Origin: Sulfurimonas sp.
GTDB taxonomy: Bacteria > Campylobacterota > Campylobacteria > Campylobacterales > Sulfurimonadaceae
DNA: 13,492 nucleotides
Assembly (NCBI GenBank): GCA_030646745.1
Contig: JAUSKV010000327.1
Coordinates: 1 to 13,492, forward strand
Reading direction: 5' to 3'
In this document: piece by piece, positions 1 through 7,771 of the stretch
Layout: every line of letters starts with the position of its first letter
Position numbering within the stretch: the stretch's first letter is position 1
Made by a program: the position numbers and the translations under genes
Notes under the pieces: generated by a model
Told to the model about the DNA's origin: nothing
Database searches by the model: none
The model's input: the letters and a program-made list of their open reading frames with translations, nothing else

Positions 1-1
1 G

Positions 2-832
2 GATGACAAAACTCCCTACAAACCTACCGCAAAAAAGATTCATATTCAAACCTATAAATTTGGTATCCATCCCTATCTCAACTCAAAAAAAATGTATATC
101 TCTTATCGACCCATTTTAGATTTACTAGAGAGCAAAATAGAGGGTGTCAAATTTGAGTTAGAGACTTCGGCTACTTATGCAGAATATGAGACGAAACTCT
201 ATAGAGAAGATTTTGATATTTCACTCCCTAATCCGTTTCAAACTTATAATGCCTTATCCCAAGCGTATAAAGTGGTTGCCAGAATGAAGCCGGATGATGT
301 TTTTAGAGGTATATTTGTAGCAAGAAAAGATTCTCACCTCAAAGATGTCTCTCAGCTCAAAGGAAAAAGTATAAGTTTTCCAGCCCCTACTGCTCTTGCT
401 GCAACGATGATGCCACTCTACTATTTATATGAGAATGGGATAGATGTCAAGCAAGATATAACGCAAAAATATGTAGGTTCGCAATACTCTTCTATCTTAA
501 ATGCTTTGAGTGGATATACAGTTGCAGGTGCTACATGGCCGCCCCCTTGGGAAGCTTGGAAAAAGGAAAATCCTGACCAAGCACAAGAGATGGAAGTTGT
601 CTGGCAAACGGATTCTCTTATAAACAATGGTGTGATTGTAAAAAAGAGTCTTGATGCAAAAGTTGTAGAAAAAGTAGTTGCTATTTTAGTTAATCTTGAT
701 AAAAGCCCGGAGGGTAAAACACTCCTTACAAATGCCGGATTTGAAGGTTTTACACCTTCCAATGATTCAGATTATAATGGAGTCTCCTATTTTTTAAAAA
801 AGTATGAAAAAGCTATAGGAGTTCCTAAATGA
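2..832 (+). CDS. PhnD/SsuA-type periplasmic substrate-binding protein (5' end outside window)
   Basis: This is the C-terminal 276 residues of a periplasmic binding protein of the phosphate/phosphite/phosphonate (PhnD-like) type. An ATG at 92 could be taken as the start, but the frame is open to the left edge. The upstream residues read KFGIHPYLNSKK, the typical first beta strand and the following ligand-loop region of PhnD proteins, so the real start and any signal peptide lie before base 1. Further family-like segments are 'SLPNPFQTYNA', 'VFRGIFVARKDS' and 'LKGKSISFPAPTALAA', where PhnD proteins carry a phosphate-contacting loop. The ligand is unknown. The stop codon overlaps the start of the next gene (ATGA at 829-832), so the two are translationally coupled. 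Because the partner is a membrane c-di-GMP protein and no permease or ATPase is next to it, I infer that this protein is a sensor subunit rather than part of an importer. Confidence 0.85.
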   Translation, partial: DDKTPYKPTAKKIHIQTYKFGIHPYLNSKKMYISYRPILDLLESKIEGVKFELETSATYAEYETKLYREDFDISLPNPFQTYNALSQAYKVVARMKPDDVFRGIFVARKDSHLKDVSQLKGKSISFPAPTALAATMMPLYYLYENGIDVKQDITQKYVGSQYSSILNALSGYTVAGATWPPPWEAWKKENPDQAQEMEVVWQTDSLINNGVIVKKSLDAKVVEKVVAILVNLDKSPEGKTLLTNAGFEGFTPSNDSDYNGVSYFLKKYEKAIGVPK

Positions 833-3279
833 AACTCTTCTCTTTTTATAAGGAGTACATGCAAAGTATTAAAAGTAAGCTTATCGTGAGTGTTATCCTC
901 ATTCACGCTATTTTGATGAGTTTAGTTATTTTTGATTTAGTACAAAGAGAGAGTGCTTTTATGCAAACGCAGCTCTCATCAAAAGCGTATGAACTCACTT
1001 CTATTCTCGCACAAACCTCGTCTGTTTCTCTTCTCAATAATGATTTAGTGGCACTTGAAGAGCTACTCTCAAGCTTTAACAACAAAAGCAACAATTCAAT
1101 GGTATTTATACTTGATAAAAGTGCCAAAGTAAGAGCCTCAACAAACAGAGAGTATTTCAATAAATATTTGGATGATGCAATAAGTAAAAATCTTTTAGAA
1201 ACTATCAAAAATGAAAATGTATTGCATCATCAAACGACCCATGACAATGTGATAGATACCATCCAAATCATAGAAGTAGAAAAAAATGTCATTGGATATG
1301 TCCGAACGATTTTAGATAGTACTGTTTTATCTAATGAATTGGCAATTATTACACAACAGGGTCTATTTTATGTACTTTTAGCCATTCTTCTTGGCTCTTT
1401 TTTTGCATGGTTTAGTGTAAGAAAAATAACTTCAAGACTTGATATTGTGGCTCTAGCATCGGAAAAAATAGCGAACAAAGATTTTAATGTAGATTTACCT
1501 CTCTCAGACAACAATGATGAAGTCTCAAAAATGACGAATGCTTTTTATGTGATGAGTAAATCCATCCAAGGATATATTGATGATTTACAAAAAAGTAATG
1601 AACTTATATATAATGAGAAACAACTCGCAGAGGTTACGCTTAGTTCTATCGGAGATTGTGTTATTGTGACGGATGCATCAGGAAAAATTACATTTATAAA
1701 CCCTGCTGCCGAAGAGATTATCAAATATAACATAAACGAAGCAAAGGGCAAAAAAATAGAAGAACTTTTTGAACTTTATAGTGAAGATACTCATTTGAAG
1801 CTCGAATCTCAGCTTTATGTATCTATCAGAGAAGAGAGAGTCGTATGGCTTAGCAATCATACTTTACTTGTCAATAGATATGGCAGACAATATGCTATCG
1901 AAGACTCTTCTGCCCCTATCAAAAATATACATGGAACTATCGAAGGTGCGATTTTAGTCTTTCATGATGTAACACTTAAGAAAAAAGAGGAGAGAAGAAT
2001 CAAGTGGCAATCGACACATGATTCGCTTACAAAACTCAACAATCGTCTTGGATTTGAAACGGTTTTAAATAATCTTTCCCAGCAACCACAAAGAGACAAC
2101 TCGCAACATGCACTTCTGTTTATGGACCTTGATAAATTTAAAATTATCAATGATACGGCCGGTCACTTGGCGGGAGATGAAATCCTCAAACAAGTCGCAT
2201 CGCTTCTCAGTAAAAGCATCCGAAAAAATGATTTTTTATCTCGATTTGGCGGGGATGAATTTGGACTTATTCTCTTTAATTGCGATAAAGAACTCTCAAA
2301 AGAGATAGCGCAAAAGCTCATTGATGCAGTACTGGAATACACTTTTAAATGGAGAGATAAAGAGTTTAAAATTGGTGTAAGTATCGGTATATCGATGATT
2401 GACAAAGATAACTATGACCCAACTTTGATTTTAAGTAGTGCAGACTTAGCATGTTATGTCGCCAAAGAACGCGGTAGAAACAGATATTACATCGCTCAAG
2501 AGAGTGACCTTGCCTATCTTAACAATGAACAACAATTCAATTGGGTTTCAAAAATCAACAACGCGCTAAGAGATAAAAAATTTGTCCTTCATGTTCAAAA
2601 AATCAAAGATTTGATTGCGGAGAATGACCATTATGAGGTGTTGATTCGACTTCTTGATGAGCAAAACAGTATTATTTATCCTGACTCTTTTCTTCCACAT
2701 GCCCAAAAATATGCTCTGCTTCCAAAAATAGATAGATATGTCATAGAAGAGTTTTTTAGTTGGTTTAAAACCCATGAAACTACACTTGCAAAAAATCTTA
2801 CATTTTCGGTGAATATCACGGGGCAAAGTATCTCCGATGTAGAGTTTGTGGATGATGTACTTCTACTCGTTCATAAATATAATATGGATTGCAACAGGGT
2901 GATATTTGAGATTACAGAGAGTACAGCCATAGCAAATCTAAATGAATCTCAACTTTTCTTCGATAAGCTTACAACGCAAGGATTTAGATTTTCACTTGAT
3001 GATTTTGGGACGGGACTCTCCTCTTTTGCGTATCTGAAATCACTTCCAATCCATTTTTTAAAAATAGACGGTGCCTTTATAAAAAATATGCTCACGGACA
3101 AAATCGATAGAGGCATGGTAGAGTCTATCTTTAAAATCGGTTCGCTCATGAATTTAAAAATTATTGCAGAATACAGTGAGACGGATGCAATTATCTCTGA
3201 ATTAAAAAATATAGGAATTCAATATGCGCAAGGCTATGCAGTAGAAAAACCCCATAGTATTCACGATTTGTTAAACTGA
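829..3279 (+). CDS. Membrane-anchored HAMP-PAS-GGDEF-EAL c-di-GMP signalling protein
   Basis: An 816-residue bifunctional-type protein of cyclic di-GMP turnover at the inner membrane. Order of parts: TM helix about 17-38; periplasmic sensor region about 39-174; TM helix about 178-197; HAMP about 198-250; PAS about 265-385; GGDEF about 395-555; EAL about 570-816. The GGDEF motif is intact (474-478), with the metal-binding Asp in 'FMDLDKFK' and an intact RxxD product-inhibition site (RKND, 465-468), so cyclase activity is plausible. The EAL signature is EVL (603-605). The other phosphodiesterase residues are present: N662, E694 and E697 (EITE), D724/D725 in DDFGTG, K745, E781 and Q801. Both activities are therefore possible. 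It starts inside the stop codon of the binding-protein gene, which suggests that protein feeds a periplasmic signal into the sensor region. Net direction of activity cannot be read from sequence. Confidence 0.93.
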   Translation: MKLFSFYKEYMQSIKSKLIVSVILIHAILMSLVIFDLVQRESAFMQTQLSSKAYELTSILAQTSSVSLLNNDLVALEELLSSFNNKSNNSMVFILDKSAKVRASTNREYFNKYLDDAISKNLLETIKNENVLHHQTTHDNVIDTIQIIEVEKNVIGYVRTILDSTVLSNELAIITQQGLFYVLLAILLGSFFAWFSVRKITSRLDIVALASEKIANKDFNVDLPLSDNNDEVSKMTNAFYVMSKSIQGYIDDLQKSNELIYNEKQLAEVTLSSIGDCVIVTDASGKITFINPAAEEIIKYNINEAKGKKIEELFELYSEDTHLKLESQLYVSIREERVVWLSNHTLLVNRYGRQYAIEDSSAPIKNIHGTIEGAILVFHDVTLKKKEERRIKWQSTHDSLTKLNNRLGFETVLNNLSQQPQRDNSQHALLFMDLDKFKIINDTAGHLAGDEILKQVASLLSKSIRKNDFLSRFGGDEFGLILFNCDKELSKEIAQKLIDAVLEYTFKWRDKEFKIGVSIGISMIDKDNYDPTLILSSADLACYVAKERGRNRYYIAQESDLAYLNNEQQFNWVSKINNALRDKKFVLHVQKIKDLIAENDHYEVLIRLLDEQNSIIYPDSFLPHAQKYALLPKIDRYVIEEFFSWFKTHETTLAKNLTFSVNITGQSISDVEFVDDVLLLVHKYNMDCNRVIFEITESTAIANLNESQLFFDKLTTQGFRFSLDDFGTGLSSFAYLKSLPIHFLKIDGAFIKNMLTDKIDRGMVESIFKIGSLMNLKIIAEYSETDAIISELKNIGIQYAQGYAVEKPHSIHDLLN

Positions 3280-3282
3280 AAT

Positions 3283-5061
3283 TTAAGAGGCAAATCCGTT
3301 ACAAAATTTATCTTTTTTAACAACTATCTGCTTCTGTTTTTCTTTTCTCATAGTGTCTTTTTCTACAAAGATTTTTTTTCTAGTTTTTGGATCCATCTCT
3401 GTGTAGTACATCACGGCGGAGTAAGTTCCAGGGGTTGGAGTGAAAACCTGAGCTTGTTCTGGGTTCATGTGTAATTCGTCTTGGGTGAATCTTTTGAGTT
3501 CATGCATATCTTTTTCTTCACACCCTGGATGCGCTGCGATGAGATAATAAGTTAAAAACTGGTTTTTTCCCTCTTCTTTGTTTAATCTGTCATACAACTT
3601 TTTAAAGTCAACAAGGGTCTGTTTACCCGGTTTTCCCATAAGTTCAAGAACATGTTGTTCCGTATGCTCGGGCGCTACTTTCATCTGTCCAGATATATGG
3701 TGCTTTACCATCTCTTTGAGGTACTCATACCCATGCTTTTTATCTTCAGTTATAAGGTCATACCTCACACCACTTGCCACAAAAGCATGTCTCACACCTT
3801 CCACTTCCCTCACTTTACGAAGTAGATTTATATTTCTGCTATGGTCAACTTTCATGACGGGACACAATCTCTCTGCATCCACACATCGCATATGGTCGCA
3901 TGTACCTTTTTTTAGCTTCTTATCACACTCGTAACCATACATATTTGCAGTTGGTCCGCCAACATCGGAGATAACACCTTTGTAATCTTTGTACTTGTTA
4001 AACTCTTTTGCTTCTGCAAGAATATTATCCTCCGAACGGGTTCTTATTTTTCTGCCTTGATGCACACCAATCGCACAAAAATTACACTCTCCCCAACAGC
4101 CGTGATGCGTCATGATAGAAAACTTGATAGTCTCCAGACACTTCACTTTTCCATCTTTTGCATAATATGGATGCAGCTCTCTCGTAAAAGGAAGATTTGA
4201 GTTTGCGTCCATCTCCGCTTCATTCAAATAGTCACATGGCGGGTTTTGAATAAGAAAGCGGTTATCGACTGGCTGACAAAGCCCTTTTGCTGCAATTGGG
4301 TCATTGTTGTCATAAAAGAGGTCAAAAAGGTCGATATATTTTTCTTTATCATCTAAGCACTCCTGATGGGAGGGGAGTTGATGGTACTTCTCCTTTGGCT
4401 CTTTTGAAATGTAACAAACACCTCGTATATCCCGATAATCATCTCCGCATGCTAAGGCCCGAGTCAGTTCTTCTAAAGCTATTTCACCCATTCCATAGAT
4501 AAGAATATCCGCTTTAGAGTCAAAAAGTATAGGTTTTTTGAGCTTATTTGACCAGTAATCATAATGGGTAACTCTTCTTAAACTTGCTTCTATTCCGCCC
4601 AATACAATCGGTGCAGTATCTTTGTGATAGTGTCTGATTAGGTTACAGTAAACGCTCAGGGCACGGTCGGGTCTCTTGTCATTTTTCCCTCCGGGAGTGT
4701 AGTCGTCACTGTTTCTAAATTTTTTTGTCGCTGTGTAGTTACTTACCATGCTATCGACACTTCCACCGCTCACGCCCCAGTAAAGTTTTGGTTCGCCTAA
4801 ACGAGAAATGTCCACATCGCTGCTTATGTCAGGTTGCCCTATCATGCCTACTTTGTAACCCATCCTCTCAAGCATTCGCCCAACCATAGCCACACCGATA
4901 AAAGGCGAATCTATATACGCATCTCCACTCACTAAAATAACATCACAATAATCCCAACCAAGAGTATCCATCTCTTCTCTTGTTGTAGGTAGAAAATCTT
5001 TTTGACTAAATGTGCGTGTCTCTTTTTGTGCCGACTGCTTATTTTTGTTTCTTCTACTCAC
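3283..5061 (-). CDS. ygiQ: YgiQ family (UPF0313) radical SAM protein
   Basis: A 592-residue cytoplasmic radical SAM protein of the YgiQ family, whose substrate is not established. The N-terminal 'FLPTTREEM' and 'DVILVSGDAYIDSPFIG' are hallmark family segments. A B12-binding-like region precedes the radical SAM core, where the cluster motif C322-x3-C326-x2-C329 ('GCWGECNFC') should bind [4Fe-4S] and SAM. Length matches the family. The start is GTG at 5061, supported by an AGAAGG ribosome-binding site on the minus strand at 5069-5074, about 7 bases upstream. It is transcribed convergently with the c-di-GMP gene, leaving only 3 bp between stop codons, and divergently from the acyl-CoA ligase. 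A possible minus-strand -10 box (TAAAAT) lies at 5089-5094. Lys-rich ends are normal for the family. The assignment is firm; the biochemical function is unknown. Confidence 0.95.
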   Translation of the reverse strand: MSRRNKNKQSAQKETRTFSQKDFLPTTREEMDTLGWDYCDVILVSGDAYIDSPFIGVAMVGRMLERMGYKVGMIGQPDISSDVDISRLGEPKLYWGVSGGSVDSMVSNYTATKKFRNSDDYTPGGKNDKRPDRALSVYCNLIRHYHKDTAPIVLGGIEASLRRVTHYDYWSNKLKKPILFDSKADILIYGMGEIALEELTRALACGDDYRDIRGVCYISKEPKEKYHQLPSHQECLDDKEKYIDLFDLFYDNNDPIAAKGLCQPVDNRFLIQNPPCDYLNEAEMDANSNLPFTRELHPYYAKDGKVKCLETIKFSIMTHHGCWGECNFCAIGVHQGRKIRTRSEDNILAEAKEFNKYKDYKGVISDVGGPTANMYGYECDKKLKKGTCDHMRCVDAERLCPVMKVDHSRNINLLRKVREVEGVRHAFVASGVRYDLITEDKKHGYEYLKEMVKHHISGQMKVAPEHTEQHVLELMGKPGKQTLVDFKKLYDRLNKEEGKNQFLTYYLIAAHPGCEEKDMHELKRFTQDELHMNPEQAQVFTPTPGTYSAVMYYTEMDPKTRKKIFVEKDTMRKEKQKQIVVKKDKFCNGFAS

Positions 5062-5106
5062 TTTGTAAACCTTCTTGGCATCTGAAAAATTTTAACTAAT
5101 GTTACA

Positions 5107-5134
5107 CACCAAAACGAACAAGTCCGTTTTGGTG
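5107..5134. repeat. 10-bp perfect inverted repeat, 8-nt loop
   Basis: CACCAAAACG (5107-5116) is the exact inverse of CGTTTTGGTG (5125-5134). It lies between two divergently transcribed genes, so it is not at a gene end as a terminator would be. It is followed two bases later by a second inverted repeat. It could be a regulator binding site or a copy of a dispersed intergenic repeat. Confidence 0.75.
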
Positions 5135-5136
5135 GC

Positions 5137-5153
5137 AGGGACAAATTGTCCCT
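5137..5153. repeat. 8-bp perfect inverted repeat, 1-nt centre
   Basis: AGGGACAA (5137-5144) and TTGTCCCT (5146-5153) are exact inverses around a single central A. Such a tight palindrome fits a dimeric regulator site better than an RNA hairpin. It lies 60-76 bp upstream of the acyl-CoA ligase -10 box and could serve either divergent gene. It may also be half of a composite repeat with the inverted repeat just before it. Confidence 0.7.
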
Positions 5154-5201
5154 ACAACCTCCTAAAGCTACAAAAAACAAAGTTTTTTGAGAAAAATAAG
5201 A

Positions 5202-5218
5202 TTTTTTATGTGTATAAT
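5202..5218 (+). promoter_or_regulatory. Probable sigma-70 promoter of the acyl-CoA ligase gene
   Basis: A perfect TATAAT lies at 5213-5218, about 33 bases before the ATG at 5252. It follows a T-run (5202-5207), which fits the weakly conserved, T-rich upstream element of Campylobacterota housekeeping promoters. No clear TTGACA -35 box is seen. The ribosome-binding site before 5252 is weak (AAGAG). Confidence 0.6.
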
Positions 5219-5251
5219 AATACTTAATCAAATCAAAATAAGAGATTACAG

Positions 5252-6934
5252 ATGAATTACCCTTATGAAAATTTAGAAAACTTTACACTTCCTAGTTTGC
5301 TCAATCGTTCCGTTAATATGTATGAAAATGAACCTGCTTTAGCTAAAGTCGGTAAAGAAGCAATGCGTTATGGTGAGTTGAATGAGAGAGTTCAAGCGAT
5401 GGTACAACTACTCAAAGAAAACGGCATCTCTAAGGGTGATAAAGTAGTTTTGCTTAGTGAAAACATGCCTAACTGGGGAGTTGCATATCTTAGTGTAACC
5501 TACTTTGGAGCAGTCATTGTTCCAATCCTTCCCGATTTTCATCCCTCGGATGTGCATCACATCCTAAGACATTCAGAAGCAAAAGCCGCATTTGCTTCTG
5601 AAAAACATCTCGCTACTATCGAAGAGTCTGCTCAAAACAGTTTAAAGCTTGTTATAAAGCTTGATACATTAGAGATAGTATCTGAACTTAGCAGCAAAGA
5701 TTATCTCTTTGCTATTAAACAGAGAACAAAGGAGATGACTCAGAGAATCTCTAACACTGTTGAGAAATCTCAAGAAGATGATTTAGCGGCTATTATCTAT
5801 ACATCCGGAACAACAGGACATTCAAAAGGTGTTATGCTTTCACACAAAAATCTTGTCACAAATGCACTCTCTGCATACAATAAAGTTACGATAACAAAAG
5901 AGGATGTTTTTTTATCTATTCTTCCTTTAGCACATACTTTTGAGTGCACTGCCGGATTTATTGTGCCTATTCTCCATGGAAGCAGCATCTATTATATTGA
6001 CAAAATACCAACGCCTAGCGTGCTACTGAAGGCATTTGAAGTTGTAAGACCTACTATGATGTTCAGCGTTCCATTGATTATAGAAAAGATTTATAAAAAC
6101 AAAATTCTACCCAAATTTACAGACTCTTTTATTATGAAACTCCTTTATAAAATACCGTTTATTAGGAAAATATTAAATAATATTGCAGGTAAAAAACTCC
6201 TTAAATCATTTGGCGGAAGACTCAGATTTTTTGGTATCGGCGGAGCTGGGCTTTCTCCATTTGTTGAGCAATTTTTGATTGAGGCAGAGTTTCCTTATGT
6301 TATTGGTTATGGCTTAACCGAAACCTCTCCGCTCATAGCAGGTTCGAAATTGGGTGAAAAGCCAAGATTCAAATCCACCGGAACTCCTTTCAGTGGCGTA
6401 GAGATAGAAATAAGAAATAAAGATCCGCAAACGGGCGAAGGGGAGATAATGGTAAAATCTCCAAGTGTTATGCTTGGCTACTATAAAGACGAGGCAAAAA
6501 CAGCCGAAGTTATGGAAGATGGGTGGTTTTTGACCGGCGATTTAGGATACATAGATGACGATGGGTATCTCTACATAAGCGGAAGAAGCAAAAACGTTAT
6601 TATCGGTGCAGGCGGCGAGAATATTTTTCCAGAACAAATTGAAGCCATAATCAATCAACAAGAGGCAGTTCTAGACTCACTTGTATTACAGCAAGAGGAT
6701 AAACTTATAGCCAGAATCCATTTAGATTATGAGCTTATAGATAAAAAATTCAAAGCAAATACAAATCCTGATGCGAAGGTAAAAGAGGAGATAAACACAT
6801 TTTTAGAGCAGATGAGAAATGAGGTTAATTCGCAGCTCGCATCTTATTCTAAAATAGTGAAGTTTGTAGAGCAGATAGAACCTTTCGTAAAAACACCAAC
6901 CAAAAAGATAAAAAGATATCTATACACAAGCTAG
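5252..6934 (+). CDS. AMP-forming acyl-CoA synthetase (long-chain fatty acid-CoA ligase type)
   Basis: A 560-residue ANL-superfamily enzyme that adenylates a carboxylic acid with ATP and transfers it to CoA; the sequence is closest to long-chain fatty acyl-CoA ligases. Visible motifs: the phosphate-binding loop YTSGTTGHSKG (183-193); the acyl/adenylate motif YGLTETSP (353-360); GWFLTGD (424-430), whose Asp binds the ribose; the hinge GRSKN (444-448); 'GENIFPEQIE' (455-464); and the C-terminal catalytic Lys in 'KTPTKKIKRYL', probably K552. All key parts are present, so it should be active. There is no signal peptide or membrane helix, so it is cytoplasmic, possibly membrane-associated. It stands alone, with its own promoter, divergent from ygiQ. 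The exact substrate cannot be read; fatty acid activation for phospholipid salvage is the most likely role. Confidence 0.93.
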   Translation: MNYPYENLENFTLPSLLNRSVNMYENEPALAKVGKEAMRYGELNERVQAMVQLLKENGISKGDKVVLLSENMPNWGVAYLSVTYFGAVIVPILPDFHPSDVHHILRHSEAKAAFASEKHLATIEESAQNSLKLVIKLDTLEIVSELSSKDYLFAIKQRTKEMTQRISNTVEKSQEDDLAAIIYTSGTTGHSKGVMLSHKNLVTNALSAYNKVTITKEDVFLSILPLAHTFECTAGFIVPILHGSSIYYIDKIPTPSVLLKAFEVVRPTMMFSVPLIIEKIYKNKILPKFTDSFIMKLLYKIPFIRKILNNIAGKKLLKSFGGRLRFFGIGGAGLSPFVEQFLIEAEFPYVIGYGLTETSPLIAGSKLGEKPRFKSTGTPFSGVEIEIRNKDPQTGEGEIMVKSPSVMLGYYKDEAKTAEVMEDGWFLTGDLGYIDDDGYLYISGRSKNVIIGAGGENIFPEQIEAIINQQEAVLDSLVLQQEDKLIARIHLDYELIDKKFKANTNPDAKVKEEINTFLEQMRNEVNSQLASYSKIVKFVEQIEPFVKTPTKKIKRYLYTS

Positions 6935-6970
6935 ATGTCTTTTATATGGTATGTGAAAATATTTTTTTTA

Positions 6971-6981
6971 CGCCAATTCAA
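6971..6981 (+). repeat. Left terminal inverted repeat of the IS30 remnant
   Basis: CGCCAATTCAA is the exact inverse of 7643-7653 and lies 95 bp before the transposase start codon, right after a T-run. Confidence 0.65.
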
Positions 6982-7076
6982 GTTTAAACCGCAACACTCA
7001 AAAATTCAAGAGATAGTCGATAGAAGAGGCTAGCTGCGATAGAATAAGATTCCAATCCGATAAGATAAGGGATTAA

Positions 7077-7646
7077 ATGAGCTATAAACAACTAACCATG
7101 GCACAACGATATCAGATTGAAGCTTTAATAAAAGAAGGCTTGAGTCAAAGAGTTATTGCATTAAATATTGGAGTGCATCATTCAACCGTTAACAGAGAGC
7201 TAAAACGTAATAGACTCGATAATGGTGAATATTATGCATCAAGCGCATCTATAAGTAGCAGACTTCGCTACCAATATAAATCAAAAAATCGAAGACTCAC
7301 AAAGATACATATCAGCTATATCAGAAAACATATCCAAGAAGGTTGGAGTCCCGAGCAGATCAGTGGACGTATGAAGGTTGATGAACTTAAATCCCTCAGC
7401 CATGAAACAATCTATCAATATATTTATCATAATCAAAGAAGTGGTGGGAAACTCTATAAATATCTCAGACACAAAAACAAGAAATACACCAAACGAAGTG
7501 CCGAGTACAGAAGTCGAGGACAGATAAAGAACCGTATATCTATAGAGAAGCGTCCTAAAATTGTAGAGACGAAAGAGCGCGTAGGTGATTGGGAGATAGA
7601 TCTCATTATCGGAAAACACCATCATCAAGCTATTGTGACAATTTGA
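7077..7646 (+). pseudogene. Truncated IS30-family transposase (N-terminal 189 residues)
   Basis: The N-terminus 'YKQLTMAQRYQIEALIKEG' and the helix-turn-helix ending 'HHSTVNRELKRN' are typical of IS30 transposases. The conserved middle follows: 'GWSPEQISGRM' and 'SHETIYQYIY'. The frame reaches the start of the DDE domain, 'VGDWEIDLIIGK', which holds the first catalytic Asp, then stops after 'AIVTI'. Intact proteins are about 300-340 residues, so the second Asp and the Glu are missing and it cannot catalyse transposition. The stop lies inside the right terminal repeat, so the end of the frame comes from the deletion junction. The start ATG has an AAGGG ribosome-binding site 6-7 bases upstream. 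A product could still bind DNA and interfere with full-length relatives; that is inference. Confidence 0.9.
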
Positions 7647-7653
7647 ATTGGCG
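7643..7653 (-). repeat. Right terminal inverted repeat of the IS30 remnant
   Basis: TTGAATTGGCG is the exact inverse of 6971-6981. Beyond 11 bp the similarity to the left end is weak, as expected for the imperfect ends of this family. It overlaps the stop codon of the truncated transposase and runs into a short tandem repeat. Confidence 0.6.
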
Positions 7654-7664
7654 AATTGGCGATT
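7646..7664. repeat. Tandem 8-bp repeat AATTGGCG (two full copies plus a partial)
   Basis: AATTGGCG occurs at 7646-7653 and 7654-7661 and is followed by ATTGG (7662-7666). The first copy is part of the IS terminal repeat, so the array may be a slippage product or a trace of repeated end use at the IS junction. Confidence 0.6.
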
Positions 7665-7713
7665 GGTTTCTTAAATGAGGTGAAAAAAGCTCTGGAAGTT
7701 CTTAAAATAGGGG

Positions 7714-7771
7714 TGGTACCTGCGGGCGGACTCGAACCGCCACAACTCGCGTTAGCGGATTTTGAATCCGA
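7714..7771 (-). pseudogene. 3' fragment of tRNA-Leu(CAA), probable att site of the integrative element
   Basis: On the minus strand the segment reads, from its 5' side: anticodon stem TCCGA (7767-7771, outer pair mismatched); a 7-base loop with anticodon CAA (7762-7764); the other stem GCGGA; a long class II variable arm (7742-7754); a T arm with perfect GGCGG/CCGCC stem and TTCGAGT loop (7725-7741); the acceptor 3' strand (7718-7724); discriminator A; and encoded CCA (7714-7716). The D arm and the 5' acceptor strand, which would read CGCAGGT on the plus strand to the right, are absent from the following 100 bases. A tyrosine recombinase gene lies 700 bp away. This is the usual product of integration into a tRNA gene: one end keeps a 3' copy and the other an intact tRNA. 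The element should start at or just inside this fragment. Confidence 0.85.

Larger units (their letters stand above)
6971..7653 (+). mobile_element. IS30-family insertion sequence remnant, internally deleted
   Basis: An 11-bp perfect inverted repeat, CGCCAATTCAA at 6971-6981 and TTGAATTGGCG at 7643-7653, brackets a truncated IS30-type transposase. At about 683 bp the element is well below the roughly 1.0-1.2 kb usual for the family. The transposase lacks its 3' part, so the simplest reading is an internal deletion that joined codon ~189 to the right-hand terminal repeat. No convincing 2-3 bp target duplication is seen (TTA on the left, AAT on the right). It sits between the acyl-CoA ligase and the tRNA-Leu scar. 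It should not move by itself but could be mobilised by a full copy elsewhere. Confidence 0.7.

Noticed and set aside
92..832. ATG at 92 as the true start of the binding protein
   Set aside because: The frame is open to the left edge, and the residues before the ATG match the conserved N-terminal strand of PhnD-like proteins, so the start is outside the window.
3578..3934. Plus-strand 118-residue ORF inside ygiQ
   Set aside because: It is a shadow of the well-supported YgiQ reading frame, including the reverse of its conserved core.
6935..6970. Terminator after the acyl-CoA ligase at the T-run 6961-6969
   Set aside because: The T-run has no GC-containing stem before it, only the AT palindrome AAAATATTTT, so a rho-independent terminator is not supported.
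7281..7628. Minus-strand ORF opposite the transposase
   Set aside because: It lies fully antisense to a clear IS30 transposase frame, with no family features and no ribosome-binding site.
7679..7713. Terminator of the tRNA-Leu on the minus strand
   Set aside because: There is a minus-strand T-run (7682-7687), but the preceding bases form no convincing stem.
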